The position numbers and the translations under genes were made by a program. A stretch of DNA of 64,000 bases from Azolla caroliniana (Eukaryota; Polypodiophyta): contig JBHGNT010000006.1 in the NCBI GenBank assembly GCA_043228905.1, positions 4,154,001-4,218,000 of the forward strand, given 5' to 3'. Below, in pieces: positions 44,955-57,660 of the stretch. Below the pieces are notes generated by a model. The model was not told where the DNA came from, searched no databases, and saw only the letters and a program-made list of their open reading frames with translations. Numbering within the stretch: position 1 is the stretch's first letter; the number at the start of each line of letters is the position of its first letter.

Positions 44955-45120
44955 CTCTCTCTGTCTCACTCATATGTATGTATGTATGTATGTATACAGT
45001 ATATCCCATTATGTAACCCAACATACATGCTTTCTTCATGCCTTCATCTTTGTTTCTTTGTTTGTCTTCTCTCATAGACTCTCTCTCTCTCTCTCTCTCT
45101 CTCTCCGGGGATCTCTGGTC
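43984..45120. promoter_or_regulatory. upstream region of the DUF4378 gene, packed with CT/GA microsatellites
   Basis: Going away from the start codon: (CT)n at about 44266-44294, (GA)n at 44405-44430, an alternating atatgtatatac run at 44500-44545, (GA)n at 44608-44638, 44746-44762 and 44776-44800, a long (CT)n at 44900-44952, (TATG)n at 44974-44994, and (CT)n at 45077-45106. GA/CT runs are frequent in plant core promoters and leaders, where BPC-type GAGA-binding proteins act, so a regulatory role is possible. All open frames in this stretch are repeat translations. Confidence 0.6.
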
Positions 45121-45296
45121 TTCTCCCGTCTTAGTCTAGCCTTTCTAGCCTTTCGGTTCGTCAAGTCAAGCACCGTACTAAAAACCCACTTCTTGACCCT
45201 CGTACTATATGTAATGTACGCTAATCTCTGTGTTAAAATCATAGTTCCCTTTGTCATGGGTATAGTTCAATGCGCGACCAAGGGGTAAGCTCGGGA

Positions 45297-45404
45297 GGCG
45301 AAGGAGCAATACTTAACCTCATTCGTAATGGGGTTAAGCTATTGCCGCCATTATAGTCGCAATTGGGACTCGAAAGTCCCGAGCTCCGACTATTTGCCTT
45401 CGCC
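45297..45404. other. self-complementary segment with cloverleaf-like folding potential
   Basis: Three nested sets of complementary arms are visible. An outer stem pairs ggcgaagg (45297-45304) with ccttcgcc (45397-45404). Hairpin 1 (45306-45345) pairs 18 bp with one G-T pair, one bulged C at 45339 and a 3-nt loop. Hairpin 2 pairs atagtcg (45353-45359) with cgactat (45387-45393), and inside it gggact with agtccc across a cgaa loop. The segment is GC-richer than its neighbours. It could be a structured RNA, a foldback element or chance; no known family is recognised. Confidence 0.55.
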
Positions 45405-47830
45405 CCTAATTTCCATGTAAGAGCTCACATTGCATGAAAGGAAGGAAGCGCCATGCTAACTGTAGTGACAAATGCACACTAATATCTAGGGTGGCCATTG
45501 AGGCTCTCGAGTACCAATGCAGGTGGAGTCGAAAAAATGACGCTAGTTGGATTTGAACTTGTGCTAATTTAATTAAAACCATAGATTGGATTCATAAGGT
45601 ATGGCTTCAAAAGGGGTATGGTATTGCCAAAGTGTGTTGGGTAGACACACGATAAAAAATTCCAAGTAACTTGGATTTTAAGTCCGGTGTGATCATCACA
45701 TATGAAGCTTTTACTAGTTATCTAATTAAACTGTATGTCACTTGAGAACACAAGGATCTTCACAAAAAATGTTACTTTTGTGAACCGATCTCATTAGTCT
45801 TTGCATGCCTCTCGCTAGATCATCATCATTGATATATTAGACATGTGGCAACTTTGTGTATTTTTGCATGTAGACCCACTAGACGAAGTTGTCCAATTGA
45901 TCAAGAAGCCAAAGGAGCAATCATTGCAATGGGTGATATTTGGGATTCATAACAACTTCAATTGCTCATTTGTTTGAAGACAATGAATCAATGCTCAAGA
46001 AGAAGCATTCAATGCCTTTAAAATATTTATGAGATGTCTCAACTTTATCATAGGCATAGGCTATAGCTTCTTCATTCGTGATGTTTATTTCTAGCACATG
46101 GTTTAAGAATGTGATTGCCACTCTAGGAGGGTGTATTTAATATCTTCTTCCAAGTTCCATCGTGTACAATTCATGACATGGATTACTGTTATTGTGTTCC
46201 AATACCTTCAAAAACTTTACTCCAATTGTCAAATACAAACAACCTGATTAAATTGAAACGTGTTTAATGTCCCAATTTGTGCTTTGCATTTGTTGGTTTG
46301 AACAAACACTAACATACCTCTTGACTGTGATCAATGAAGTGGATGGTTGATGTGTTAACTCTTATATTATACGTGACCGCCGACCGGTACAGTAAGCATG
46401 TGTGTTAAATACAACCTTAACTTAACAAGCAAAGTTCATGAAAAAAATAAAACCATTCTTATATTGGTATTTCCTTGTTTAGGTGCAAATGGACGTAATC
46501 TTTATTGTATCATTTTGCCATGTAATTGTGTTCAAGCACTCTATTGTATATATTAATTTTGTCGCTTCATTTGTGTTTCTACATTGTTTGGTCTAGTTGT
46601 GTGAATCTTCTTTGTGTAATTTAACGTTACATGTTGGTGAAGATTGTTACCACGTGAATAAGCATGTCAAGAACCAAATCGTTAGGGCAAGGTTAGTGAA
46701 GTCTGCAAATCAAGAGTGGCGTGAATGTGTAGTTATGTGCCATTTTTTTATTGATGGACTAATCATAACATCAACCATTTAAGTCTTGTTAGAATTACTC
46801 CAAGAGAACGTGTTGTTGATGTAGATTCTATATAATATATGGACATGGTTTAGGAATTCCTCCTAAGTGAATAGATAGAATGCAAGAAATTCTAAGAAGG
46901 CTTTCAATAAAACAAAGGAAATATGATTAATAGGGAAAATGGTTATAGACTATAAAGTGAAAGCCAAGAGGCAACGAGGAAGGCTTTTGCACATTTGGTT
47001 GAGGACAAAAGACTAGAGTTTTAGCTAGTAAAGGAAGAACATAAGGTTAGGTTTGCAAAGAAACACTCTTATGCGGAGCTAGGAGACAACAAGCTCCTAC
47101 ATAGTAGAGCAAAGACACATTACGAGTCAAAATAAGTTAGTTGATATTAATGGTGGCAAACAATCAAACCCAATGAAGTTTACGTTTCATGGTAAGGTTG
47201 ATTGAAGGTTTGGGTCCTTTCCTAATCCTCGTTTTATCACCAAGCTATTGTAGTGTTCGTCGTTCCACCCTTATTTAAGAAACATGTATTGATTTCAATA
47301 TTTGATAAGATGACACATTGTTAAGTAAGATGTTGGAAGTAGTAAGAGTGTAGACCATGTGCTTCCCTAGATGTGTGAAAGTCTACAACATGGAATGAGA
47401 GAGTTGGTTTTGCAAAGAGAAAGGGAGACCTATTTGAATTGATTGCATTTGTGCTAGAGAAATTTGTGGCTTACATGATGGGCATGCAATATTAAAGTCT
47501 TTCTCACTATAGGTCGGGAACAAAGAAAAGTCTCATTTAGAATTGTTCCTCAATGCTCTTTATGACAAGATGCAAACACATACACGTGTCAAGGGGATCA
47601 TCCTATTTCTTCAAAGTTGTAGATGATTAGAGTAGGATGGGGTGGGTATATTATAATATGGAAAAGGTTGAGGTTTAGGGAAAGTATAATCAATGGCATC
47701 ATTATGGGGAAACAATCAAACGTTAAGGTGAAAAGTTTATGAATAGATAGAGAAGAGTTCCTCTTGATGTAGCATCTAAGACGAATTGAGAGGTAGATGA
47801 TGCCTTCGTATACCCCAACCAAGATATAGT
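45405..47830. other. intergenic, no gene recognised
   Basis: AT-rich sequence without a recognisable domain. Its right half may be the 5' part of the decayed copia element that follows, but stops are frequent in all frames and I cannot align it to gag or integrase. Confidence 0.4.
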
Positions 47831-48650
47831 GACAAAATGACAAAATCAATAACACTAAGGCATTGTATGAGTCAATGGATAGATTACTCACAACATCTAT
47901 TAGGTTTTCACGTCATCGTGCTCAATTTGAAAATAGATGGTGAGTGGATAATGATCTTCATGATGTATGCGAATGATTTGTTCTACAAAGTAAGGCATAA
48001 CCAAATATTCGGTAGAGATTTATCTCAACTAGCAATGCTTAATGAGCATTACCCTAAGAATAATCTCTCCTTTATAGCAAAGCATACCAAATTCTTGTTA
48101 AACCACACTTAAGTTTGTGCAATGCAAGACCAAACTTAATATATGTGGTGGAGGTATTGGGGAAGTTCATTCAACAAGTACAAGAGAAGAGTAATTAGCA
48201 AGCTACATTGTGTACTCTAAGGTAGCCAAATTTAATGGTGGGGTATTGCAATAATCTTAGTCAAGAGGAGAAGTGTGTGAGATTCTACCATTCGAACTAG
48301 GTTGGGGATAAGGGAATAGGAGGTTGACCTCTAGATTCTTTTTTTTTGGACCAACACACAACAACTAATTGCCATGTTGTCCTAAATGGAAGTAGAGTAC
48401 GATGTGGTGTATTATACACAATGTAAGTAGTATGGCTAAGAAAGCTTATAACAAAAATGGCAACCGACATGGATAGGATATGATAACCAGATTTACATCA
48501 CCATCACAAAGAATACAATGTTACATGGGTAGACCAAATATATCAAGATCCAATACAACTTCATTTGTATTATCCCTTGAATGTGAATCATGTGGAATTT
48601 GGATCTCTTCATGGAGACCCTAAGACTTGAGCAAAATAAGTTGTGGTGGA
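47831..48650 (+). pseudogene. decayed Ty1/copia pol fragment (reverse transcriptase end and RNase H)
   Basis: Plus-strand text resembles the C-terminal half of copia pol. WIMIFMMYANDLF near 47950 occupies the place of the YVDD reverse-transcriptase motif, already altered. Around 48290-48345 a VGDKG...PLDSFFF stretch resembles the RNase H start, QLIAMLS-MEVEYD near 48365 resembles SSTEAEY, and YDNQIYITITKNTMLHG then TKYIKIQYNFI near 48480-48580 resembles the NQSAI-A-N--HGRTKHI-I--HF- block. Many stops and frame changes show it is long dead. No LTRs were identified around it. Confidence 0.6.
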
Positions 48651-50336
48651 GGATCATTGAAGTGTTCGCAGACAATGGAAAAAGCGGGTAACTTTGGAAT
48701 GTATTCTTGAGATAACAACTCATTTCGCTTCTTAAGTTTGGTATATATTCATTCACTTTGGAGCACATAAGTTATAACACTTGGTGTATCAAACCTTGTA
48801 TCTATTTATTCAATACTCTCATTTTTTGCAAAATCATACAAATCCTACTTTCAATAAATTGTCCCATTCTTGCTTAATCAAATTTACATTATTTAGATTC
48901 ATTTTAAGCATGTTTTGTTTGATTGAGACCACTTTTGCCAAATTGATTTGTAGGATCGGATCTCATCCGACTAGATATCCAATTGACGCAGTTCAAGTTG
49001 GGCTAGTTAGGATAAAAACAACATAGGTTTAAATGGGCTGTTATTTTTCTTAGAACAAGGGCGTTTTATTGTTTCTATAATTAGTGCATCTCTAAAGACA
49101 AAACTGCAAACACAACACGACGTAAGTCAATGCGTTGTGTTAATATCTTGGTGTAGGTAATTAATTGTACACAAAAACTCTATAGCAATACTCTTTTTCT
49201 AAAGGCATACATCACACTAAAAAATGCTTATTATGTACGTCTAAAATAACAAACAACTAATATGCAGATATGATTATTTACATTAATGCACATCATGTCA
49301 ATGTACTCAATGGTGGAATGCTCAATCCCCTAACACAAAACATCATCAAATTGTGTACTCAACTAAAAGCTTGCCATGTGAGTTTCTCTTATTGATATCA
49401 ACACATGAATCTTATATACAAATATACAATAATCTTAAACAAAATATAAGTAATAAAAAACAACCAATTGGTGTATATAACATACAAATGATCCTATTTT
49501 GCTTCCAAAGTAGCTATGCAATTTGTATTCTTTTAAACTGGACATCATGCACCTGATCTTTTAAGCATTGTTGCCATGCTTTTGCTTCTTGTCTAAGGCA
49601 AACATCCCTATTTTTTTATTTATTGTAATGGTACATGAAAAAACGCAGTCACATTAAAGAACAATGATAATGCACATCTTAAATACCAGAAAGATTATGC
49701 ACACCAAGAATGGGCCATTATTGTTATTATTGTAGCAATCAGTATGCACACCCAAATAGCAATTATTATGCAATGATTTATATTGAGTTGTAATAGTTAT
49801 GCACATTAAGTTCATGTGACAACTCTGTCACTTGGATGAGAGGGACTTGAGTATAACATGAAGGAAAAACACTAGAATCATACATTTAATCTCCAATTCT
49901 TTTACTAGATCACATCATTTTTGTGTTTCACAATATCATTCCATACAAAGTTTGAGCTTATGATTTACCTTAAAATTTGAAACACTCTTGTTCAAAGTTT
50001 CTTATGGTTCCTATCCTAATTGTTTCCACATTCTACCTATAAAGGACATGTTATATCATCATGAGGTTTAGGATCTCAAGAAGTTCACCTTATGTAGGCC
50101 CTATATTACATGTTTTAAGCTTAGTTAAAACCCCCATTATAGTAAATTTTCTCATGGATTACACATACCCTCCTTTATCTGATAGGTCGACACCCTATTT
50201 ATGTAACAATAATTTATATGTAAGAAATGTATACAAATGCATATTCCCCCCTTCAACAATATTCAACACCTTTTCAATATATTTTCATGGTTATAAGAAA
50301 GATCCAAAGTCCAACCAGAGACCTAAATCGTTATAT
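48651..50336. other. intergenic, no gene recognised
   Basis: 1.7 kb of AT-rich sequence. A 120-codon plus frame at 50061-50423 runs into the tandem duplication that follows and shows no family motif. The 3' LTR of the copia relic could lie in the first few hundred bases but I cannot find its ends. Confidence 0.4.
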
Positions 50337-50808
50337 ATTGTTTACCTTGTATCAAATTTTATGAGGAGTTGGAGGTATAATGCTTGGAATTTCAGATTTG
50401 CCAAATCCTTTTCAATGGTTTGAATGGTGTGGGCCTTGGAACTTACGCACAATGTGTGTGGAATGCGAATACTAACCAATACATATGGAAATTAGGCATT
50501 ATAAGCCTCTAATCGATTTGTGTGGAGTCACAACTCCATAAGTCTTCCCTTTTATGACAAGGAAACATATTGTTTACCTTGTATCAATTTTTATGAGGAG
50601 TTGGAGGTATAATGCTTGGAATTTCAGATTTGCCAAATCCTTTTCAATGGTTAGAATGGTGTGGGCCTTGGAACTTACGCACAATGTCTGTGGAATGCGA
50701 ATACTAACCAAACTAACCAATACATATGGAAATTAGGTATTATAAACCTCTAATTGATTTGTGTGGGGTTGCAACTCCACAAGTCTTCCCTTTTATGACA
50801 AGGAAACA
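50337..50808. repeat. tandem duplication, unit 232 bp
   Basis: The block starting attgtttaccttgtatcaa and ending cccttttatgacaaggaaac occurs at 50337-50568 and again at 50569-50808. The second copy has an extra 8-9 nt (aaactaacc repeated) and scattered substitutions, otherwise it is nearly the same. Both copies encode the same short peptide (FMRSWRYNAWNFRFAKSF), which is a repeat effect rather than a gene. Confidence 0.93.
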
Positions 50809-52440
50809 TTAAGTCATATATATTGTCGGACATGAATGTATCAACACATCACTTCATATATCTTATTATGAGTAAAGTGACGTTTTGTTTTTTTCCTTAG
50901 TTTTGTTGGCTATAGAAATAGTAAAAAAGGTTTCATTAATTCTTTCACTTTTAACCTGAACTTCTAAAGTTTCATTAGTATGATTCCTCTTGTTCCCACT
51001 TACACACAAGGGATCACCCAAATTGGCATTGTGGTGTGGGAGATGACTTTTTCTAAAAATTCTTAATCCCAAGAGTTCCATACCAATAGACAATTGGGAA
51101 TATATTCTAAATGCATAAAAGACTAGAGGAGACCTAATGTTCATAATGAGGTTTAATTTCTAATCTTCTATTATGTGCATGACTATTCTTGTTTGGATCA
51201 TTAACTTGTCCTTGGAATGTCTACCGGTTTAGGTGAGGGCTTGAAGGAGCAAATATTTGTATGGATTTTGGTGACTTTTATTGGATCAAAGGAGAAAACC
51301 TCATTTCCTATTTCATAAATGTGCAATTTTTTGTAAACTTAGAATGCTTAAAGATTTGCCAATTCTATTATGGAAGTTTTGAATGCCTTGATTGACAACA
51401 AAGTCCATTCATTCTTTTACAATTGTTGGGGCTATTGTAGCAACCTCTTACAATCTTGTAGGTGACATTGAACATTCATGAAATTTAGTTATGTGTCATG
51501 ACATGTGATTACTTTGTAGGGAGGCAACATTCATGTGTGGCACGTACTTAGGCTATGGCTTTGCTGCTTTTGTCTTAGTCATGACATGCATTGGTTGAAG
51601 TGGCAACTAATTTATATATTCTTTTTGCATCACTAGCCATTAGGTAGAAAATTGTTTCCTATTCTCCGATATCTCCCAAAAGTGTTTGCATGAATGAACT
51701 TGTTTGGTTTGTAATCCTAGCTCGTAAATATCACTACTTGAACCTAGGTGCGAGACCAACCATCAAATTCACACTACTTCTCCCACTTTACCCTTACACC
51801 AATTACAAACAAAATTACTTAAACCACTTGACTCCCCTTTCCCACTTACCACTTTTCATTTTATGTATGTACATAAACAAACTTCAACGAACTCTAACGT
51901 CCCCCTCCCCCTCCCCTTCACATTCACAAAACATTCACAAAAATATACCATCACAAAAGCACATAATTAAAAACACATACACCTTTGGTGGAAGCACATT
52001 CTTGTAAACTTTGTTCTTCTTGTTCATATACATCAAGAACCCCTCTTGTCGAAGAATGAGGTAGAAGAGCAAGTTGATGAATGTATATGTAAATGAATGA
52101 AAATGTAGATAAAGAAGTTTGAAATCGCTTGAAAGGAGTTAACCTTATAACACTTCCTTGAAATCAAGGGATTTTATGGGATCATATGCTTCAAAGAAGT
52201 TTTCCCATGAGCATGGCAAGTGCTATTGGACCAACCAAGATGTAACCTAAAGTAAGTAGGTTAATCAATTGTTAGTATTATATTGTCATAAGTTATCTAG
52301 TTATGTACTCATTAGTTCATATGCTTAATGCACCATTGTTACGATGTGATCGGGTCACAATGAGAAGGTGTCCAAAGCATTTGGATTTAGATCACATATT
52401 AAGAATCACACAAAAAGTAATGTAAGGAAATCAATTTAAT
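50809..52440. other. intergenic, no gene recognised
   Basis: 1.6 kb of AT-rich sequence with open frames of at most 105 codons and no motif. A C-rich patch with short CCCCTCC repeats lies at 51895-51920. Confidence 0.5.
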
Positions 52441-52449
52441 AAATATCAT

Positions 52450-52516
52450 TGAAGCATTTTAGTTCAATTGGTTAAAGCAACCTTTTGTTGATGCGAAAGG
52501 AGCAAGTTTGAACTAT
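52450..52516 (+). ncRNA. tRNA-like segment, probable SINE head or tRNA relic
   Basis: tagttcaattggttaaagc (52461-52479) fits a pol III A box and D arm, and caagtttgaact about 35 nt later fits a degraded B box and T arm (GWTCRANNC). Between them ccttt and aaagg could form an anticodon-like stem with an oversized loop. The B box departs from consensus and no acceptor stem is convincing, so this is a tRNA-derived SINE head or tRNA pseudogene rather than a functional tRNA. Confidence 0.4.
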
Positions 52517-52739
52517 TTATTGAATAAAGTCTAATGTCCATTGTACAAACCTAAAATAGTAACTCTTATGTTATAAAACTGAAGGGTTGGGCTTCTTTGA
52601 GTTGTTATTGTTAAAGGGGGGGGGTATCTAAACCGAGAGTAAGGGATTAAGGGAGAGAGAAATTTCCTCATTATAATTATAAACATAATTAATGAAAATT
52701 GTATAATCACGTGTAATACTAGAGAGATGAGAGCTAGGA

Positions 52740-53175
52740 GTGACAAGACCTATATGTAGACGAGAGTTGAGAGGAATGAGAGAACTTGGAGTGAGAGAGT
52801 ATACTCAAGTAGTGAGAGGAGAGCTTTGAGTATATCGACCTACTAGTGAGATGAGAGATCTTGGAACAAATAGACCTAAGTGACGATAGAAAGTTAGGAG
52901 CAAAGAAACTTGAGAAATCTTGGAGTGAGAGGGTATACTCAAATGGTCAAAAGATAGCTTTCAATGTATAGACCTACTATTGAGATGAGAAATTTTGGAA
53001 CAAATAGACCTAGGGGATGAGAGAAATTTAGGTGCAAAGGAACTTACCAATGAGGCGAGAGCTAGAGAGCGAAGCAACCTAGTGGTGAGAGGCAATCCAA
53101 GAGAAGAGAGATGGTTGTGAGAGGAAATCTAGATGTGATATCCGAGCTAGTGATGAGATTGGAGCTAGTAGTGAA
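52740..53175. repeat. purine-rich degenerate tandem array, unit about 134 bp
   Basis: The order cttggagtgagag, gtatactcaa, gagctttgagtat-like, acctactagtgagatgagag and ttggaacaaatagaccta occurs from about 52785 and again from about 52919. Weaker partial copies follow to 53175 (aaggaacttaccaatgaggcg, gcaacctagtggtgagagg). The strand is strongly biased to A and G. No coding signal. Confidence 0.75.
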
Positions 53176-56100
53176 AAGGTAGTGTAGAGTTGAGAAGGAT
53201 GGTAATGAAGCAAAAGTATTGGACAACAAAGGCCTCTCTTGACTTAGACCCCCTTATTTTCACATATCCATGTGTTATTATGCCATTGCAATCACACTCA
53301 ATGCGATGAAAGTTCTGACCATGTATCCAATGCCCTATTCCTCTCATGCTCATCATGAAATAAATGATTTGTGTATCCCTCTTATTGTTGTCAAGACCAA
53401 TGAATAAGCATGTGAGAAAGGCATATAAAAAGCTAAAAATTGTGAATGAGTATTATGATTTAACTTCAATTAATCAAAGAGTTAGAGATGCCATCTCTTT
53501 GTAAATTGTCATTCTCACTTTCTATCTTCTTCGTCTCATTTCTTAGCCCACCGTATTAAAGGGGTAGAGAGCACCATGGGTCCAACGCTCAAAAGTGTAG
53601 TACTGTGATGGAGCTAGAGCACAAGGAGAGATAAGAGAAATAGATGCATGAGAGTTTGGCCATACACTTGTGAAGAAAAGGTTGTGGATACAAATAAAAA
53701 CTAGAAACAAGCCATTCAAGGGTGCTAACATTAAATAAAAGCTTACAAATTGAGAAGTCTTTGTCTTGGTGTCATCAAATCATTAGGGGAGGACCTAACT
53801 CAAAGTTCCTATAAAGGAGAGAGCTAAAGTTTAGATCACAAACTTAAATCTATTATTGAGTAAGGCTAATTCCATGAAGATTACGTGTTTACCTTATCAA
53901 TGTGTCTAAACTTTTACAAACTTAACTGTAAAAGTCTTTTACTTATGCTTATTAGCAAATAGAGTTTTCACTCAATACACCAAGACATAACCTAGAAATA
54001 AGGGGGTATGACCTCCTAGATTACTAGAGTAGATAAGAAGTTCACAACCAGAATCCTGAAAATTTGTCTGAAATAATAATAACATTATTATCTTCATGAA
54101 TCACTATTACCCATGCTTTAGTTGCTTGAAAAGTTACAAATTGATAAGAATAATAGTTTACTCCCAACTAATAAAAAAATGTGGATTGAACTTGACATCT
54201 AGAATAGTAATATATACCATTTTATCAAAAAGTGGCTTCAAAATCTTAGAACAAGCCCACACATGTGTTTGGTTTTGATGGACTTGCTATAAGTGCATGC
54301 ATTTGATTGTGATAGCAAAACCCATAATTATCAAGTTTGTGTTTTCTTCCATCAAAAACATCATTGGACGATGTTTTATGTCTTCTACGAAAAAATGACC
54401 ACAATCGATGATGTTCTTGGAGAGGCAAGTATTCGTATGCCTCCTCTATATCAATAACTACTTGATAGACCTCTTTACGTGCTGATTTCCACAATGAGAA
54501 ATGTATCATTTTCCTACTCAATTTGTGAATATATTACAAATGTACACCTTGCGTTAAACTCTCATCTTATGCTTACATATTAGTATGTGACCCCCTTCAA
54601 GCATGGGTGATCTCATCACAATATTTACCGTGTTACATGGAGTTGACAAAGGGTTCCCCTTATTTATTTCTTGTTATTTAAAATCAATTCCTAAAAATAA
54701 ACATGCTCACAAGATTTTCTTAAAAGGCAAAAATGTCATGCTACAAGTACTTGTATTGACTTAAGGAATCACGCAATGCATGGACTTTTGTAGGTATTTT
54801 CTCATAATTTCCGTTACACACACACCAATTTCACTCACACACTAAATACATGGGAAAATGCGAGCATCTTACAAATTCTTTTGACATACAATCCCTCATT
54901 ACATGGTATCTTTGTTTGGAAGAAAACATTTCTTAGTATATTTTGACCTTTAATACAATGATTTGATAAATACCTATTTATTCTGTGGTCTATTGCACAT
55001 CTGTTAGTTCCCATGGTATGTGTTTCGCTGTAATCAAACATTTAGTTTTCAAATGCATTTTATGGGGCAGGTCATGGTTTGAACTCACACTTTTTAACCA
55101 AATTAACTATGTGCATCAAAAGAACACATAAAAATCATGACGACGGATCTATTATTGAAGGTGATGATACTTCATACATCAATCCCATGGTTTCCTTGTT
55201 ACAAATCTTTCTTTTTCATGAAAAAGCAAGAATTATTGACATGATCAATACAAATGAGGGTTTGTAACATGAATATAAATTTAATGCAAAACATTAGGGT
55301 CTTTCCACACAAAATATGGCCCTTTCCAATATCATGTATACTTGATGCTCTAATTTCCTATCTAATTTTAGAACAAATAAACTATGCCATGTCGACTTCG
55401 ATCGAAAACAACATATAACCTATGACACATAAAAACATTATGATACAATGCATAACTTGTTGCATGATTTGGCAAATCCATTTTACTTGTCTAAACTCCC
55501 ATTTGCACGTTGTGTAAGTATCCTTAAAACAATTTTGATCCTACTTGCCTTTCTGTACTCTCTCAATAAACGAGAAACAACTTTATGAACCTTTTCATGC
55601 CATATCACATTTTTTTTCCACATAAAAAGACCTGATGCAATAGTTGTCCATGTTATTCGGGTTATAAAGTTTGATTTAATCTGACCACACATGGGCTTAA
55701 GTGTCTTGTCTTTTAGTGGACCTATATATATATGTATATTTTAGCTTCATAAACTACGGTACAATTCAATCTCCTATTTCGAGAAAACAAAGCGCTCCTT
55801 TTGCAAACCATATGTCTCTATCAATATGTTGAAGTTAATAGCTCTTTTCCATGCACTAGAAAATTTGACCAGATTCTTTGAAATGGAAGATTTTGTTTTG
55901 TTGTTTATTAGGGCCTCAAAAGTAGGAAAATGGCAAAGTCATTTCATGAGATGTACAAAGAGTAAAATTATGTGAATCGATATAGTAGTGTAGATTGACA
56001 TGCCTTTCATCAAAATTTTCTATTGATAATTGTACATTTTCACCATAAACAATGTAGTTGTGATAGTGTATATCCAGAGGATGAAGAAGTCTTTTCCCGG

Positions 56101-57240
56101 ATTAATCAAGAAGAAAATGGTAATTAATTTCAATGAGCAAAATGTATCAAATGTCTTTGTTGATATAGCAAGGATAAACCATTTATTGTTACAGTACAAG
56201 AAGAATAGAAAATCGAAAAGCATGTTCTCATCATAATTACATTCTCACCAAAATATTTCCCACTAGAGGAATTAAAATAAAGAGAAACATGTATAAGTTA
56301 TGTAATTGGACAATGTTGCATGTTTTGAAGAAAAACGCATAACAAATCGCAAAGGCTACATTCTAATTGTATGGCCATCCAACTTAATACTATTAGGGGT
56401 TCTAACCTCCACCTTCAAAATTTCCTATTTCACTCTTGATAAACAAAGGAGAAGGGCTACGTTTTAGAAAGGATAATTGAATCTTGTGTTGTCGTGCTAT
56501 ATAACAAATGGTGACCTAGTTTACGATGTTTTTTCTTATGACTATGGCATATGTGCTTACCAAAATAAGTTAAAAAGGAATGAACAACAGACAATCAATC
56601 ATAGAGTAGTATGAGAACAACTCATTGGACTAGTCAATGCGTAGATGACCGATTCTAGTAGTTGTTGATCTTAACAATGGGCATGCAAGGATCCCATTGG
56701 TTGTGGATGAGTTGAAGACATGACTATGTAGACATTCGTTTTGACAACTCTTATGAAGTTTCATTTGAGATCCTCCATCGTAAAGTTTTTTGTGTCATGT
56801 AAGAATCTTTAGTGCAATTCCTTTGCACTTCATTAAAATTCGAGAATTTAGAAACTAAACATCATATTATACTCATAAAGCTTGTTTTTTTTGACAAAAT
56901 TAACGTTGTGGATTCAAGGGTTGATAATTCCGTTTGATGTTTGATTCATTATAAACATTCACATTAGGTTAAATTCGGACAAAACTGGAGCGTAGTAAGA
57001 AATTTTATATCAAAATGATTAAATGGTTCAAGATTCATCAAAGTTTTCTTGATGAAATGGTTTTATGTTTGCATATTTCTGACATTTGTAGGAAAACCAT
57101 ATTTAAGCATCTTTTCATCCAGTAATAAAATTTGTGCCTCAAATAAGAAGATGTGGTTTGACATTTGGGTTTCTGTCAAAGTTAAAATGCGGAAGCTTTG
57201 ACAAACCGGTTCACACGGATAGCAACAAAAAGAGTACAAG
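53176..57240. other. intergenic, no gene recognised
   Basis: 4 kb without a recognisable feature. Minus open frames at 54246-54521 and 55483-55692 have charged, protein-like composition and could be transposase debris, but I recognise no motif in them. Confidence 0.4.
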
Positions 57241-57299
57241 TTTAATGGAAACTTCACAAAACATAGACAGAGAGAGTGGGAGAGACACAGAGAGGGCAG

Positions 57300-57660
57300 A
57301 ACATCATAAACTGAATTAAAAAAATAACACTTTGTACATACAAAACACTTTTTATACAAGTCCTTAAAGGACTGACAGAAGTACTGACAAGTACTTCAAT
57401 GCTCATACGAGTGACTGACACAAACTCCAAGGAATATGCCTATGTACTAGGCTCGGACCGTAGGCTCCAACAGCCTACCGGTTCTCACTATTCCGGAGTA
57501 TGATCCAGTTATCCAGTCCGGCTCTAGGTTCCGGATACCGATCTATCTAGACACCTATCCGGGTACTGATCCGACTCTAGCTTATTCGGCCGATCCGGAT
57601 TCGGTTGAGCTTGCCCGCTCAACTGAATCCGGATCAAACACACCAAATCATGCCATACAA
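57300..57660 (-). mobile_element. probable solo or truncated LTR with an inverted repeat
   Basis: On the minus strand the segment starts tgtttgatccggattcag and is rich in CCGG-type words (ccggat, accggta), unlike its AT-rich neighbours. A TATA-like gtataaaaag lies about 300 bp downstream, as in an LTR U3/R boundary. The upstream end contains a 19-bp inverted repeat. No internal region or partner LTR was found, so the LTR call is inference; a foldback transposon is the alternative. Confidence 0.4.
57592..57635. repeat. 19-bp inverted repeat, 6-nt spacer
   Basis: gatccggattcggttgagc at 57592-57610 is complementary to gctcaactgaatccggatc at 57617-57635 with one mismatch (a G-T pair in RNA), separated by ttgccc. 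It can form a stable hairpin or cruciform. Confidence 0.95.

Noticed and set aside
44252-45288. Several frames of poly Leu-Ser or Arg-Glu dipeptides
   Set aside because: They are CT/GA microsatellites read in frame.
45541-45640. tRNA-like text (ggatttgaac) on either strand
   Set aside because: Only a T-arm-like string; no D arm, anticodon stem or acceptor pairing at tRNA spacing.
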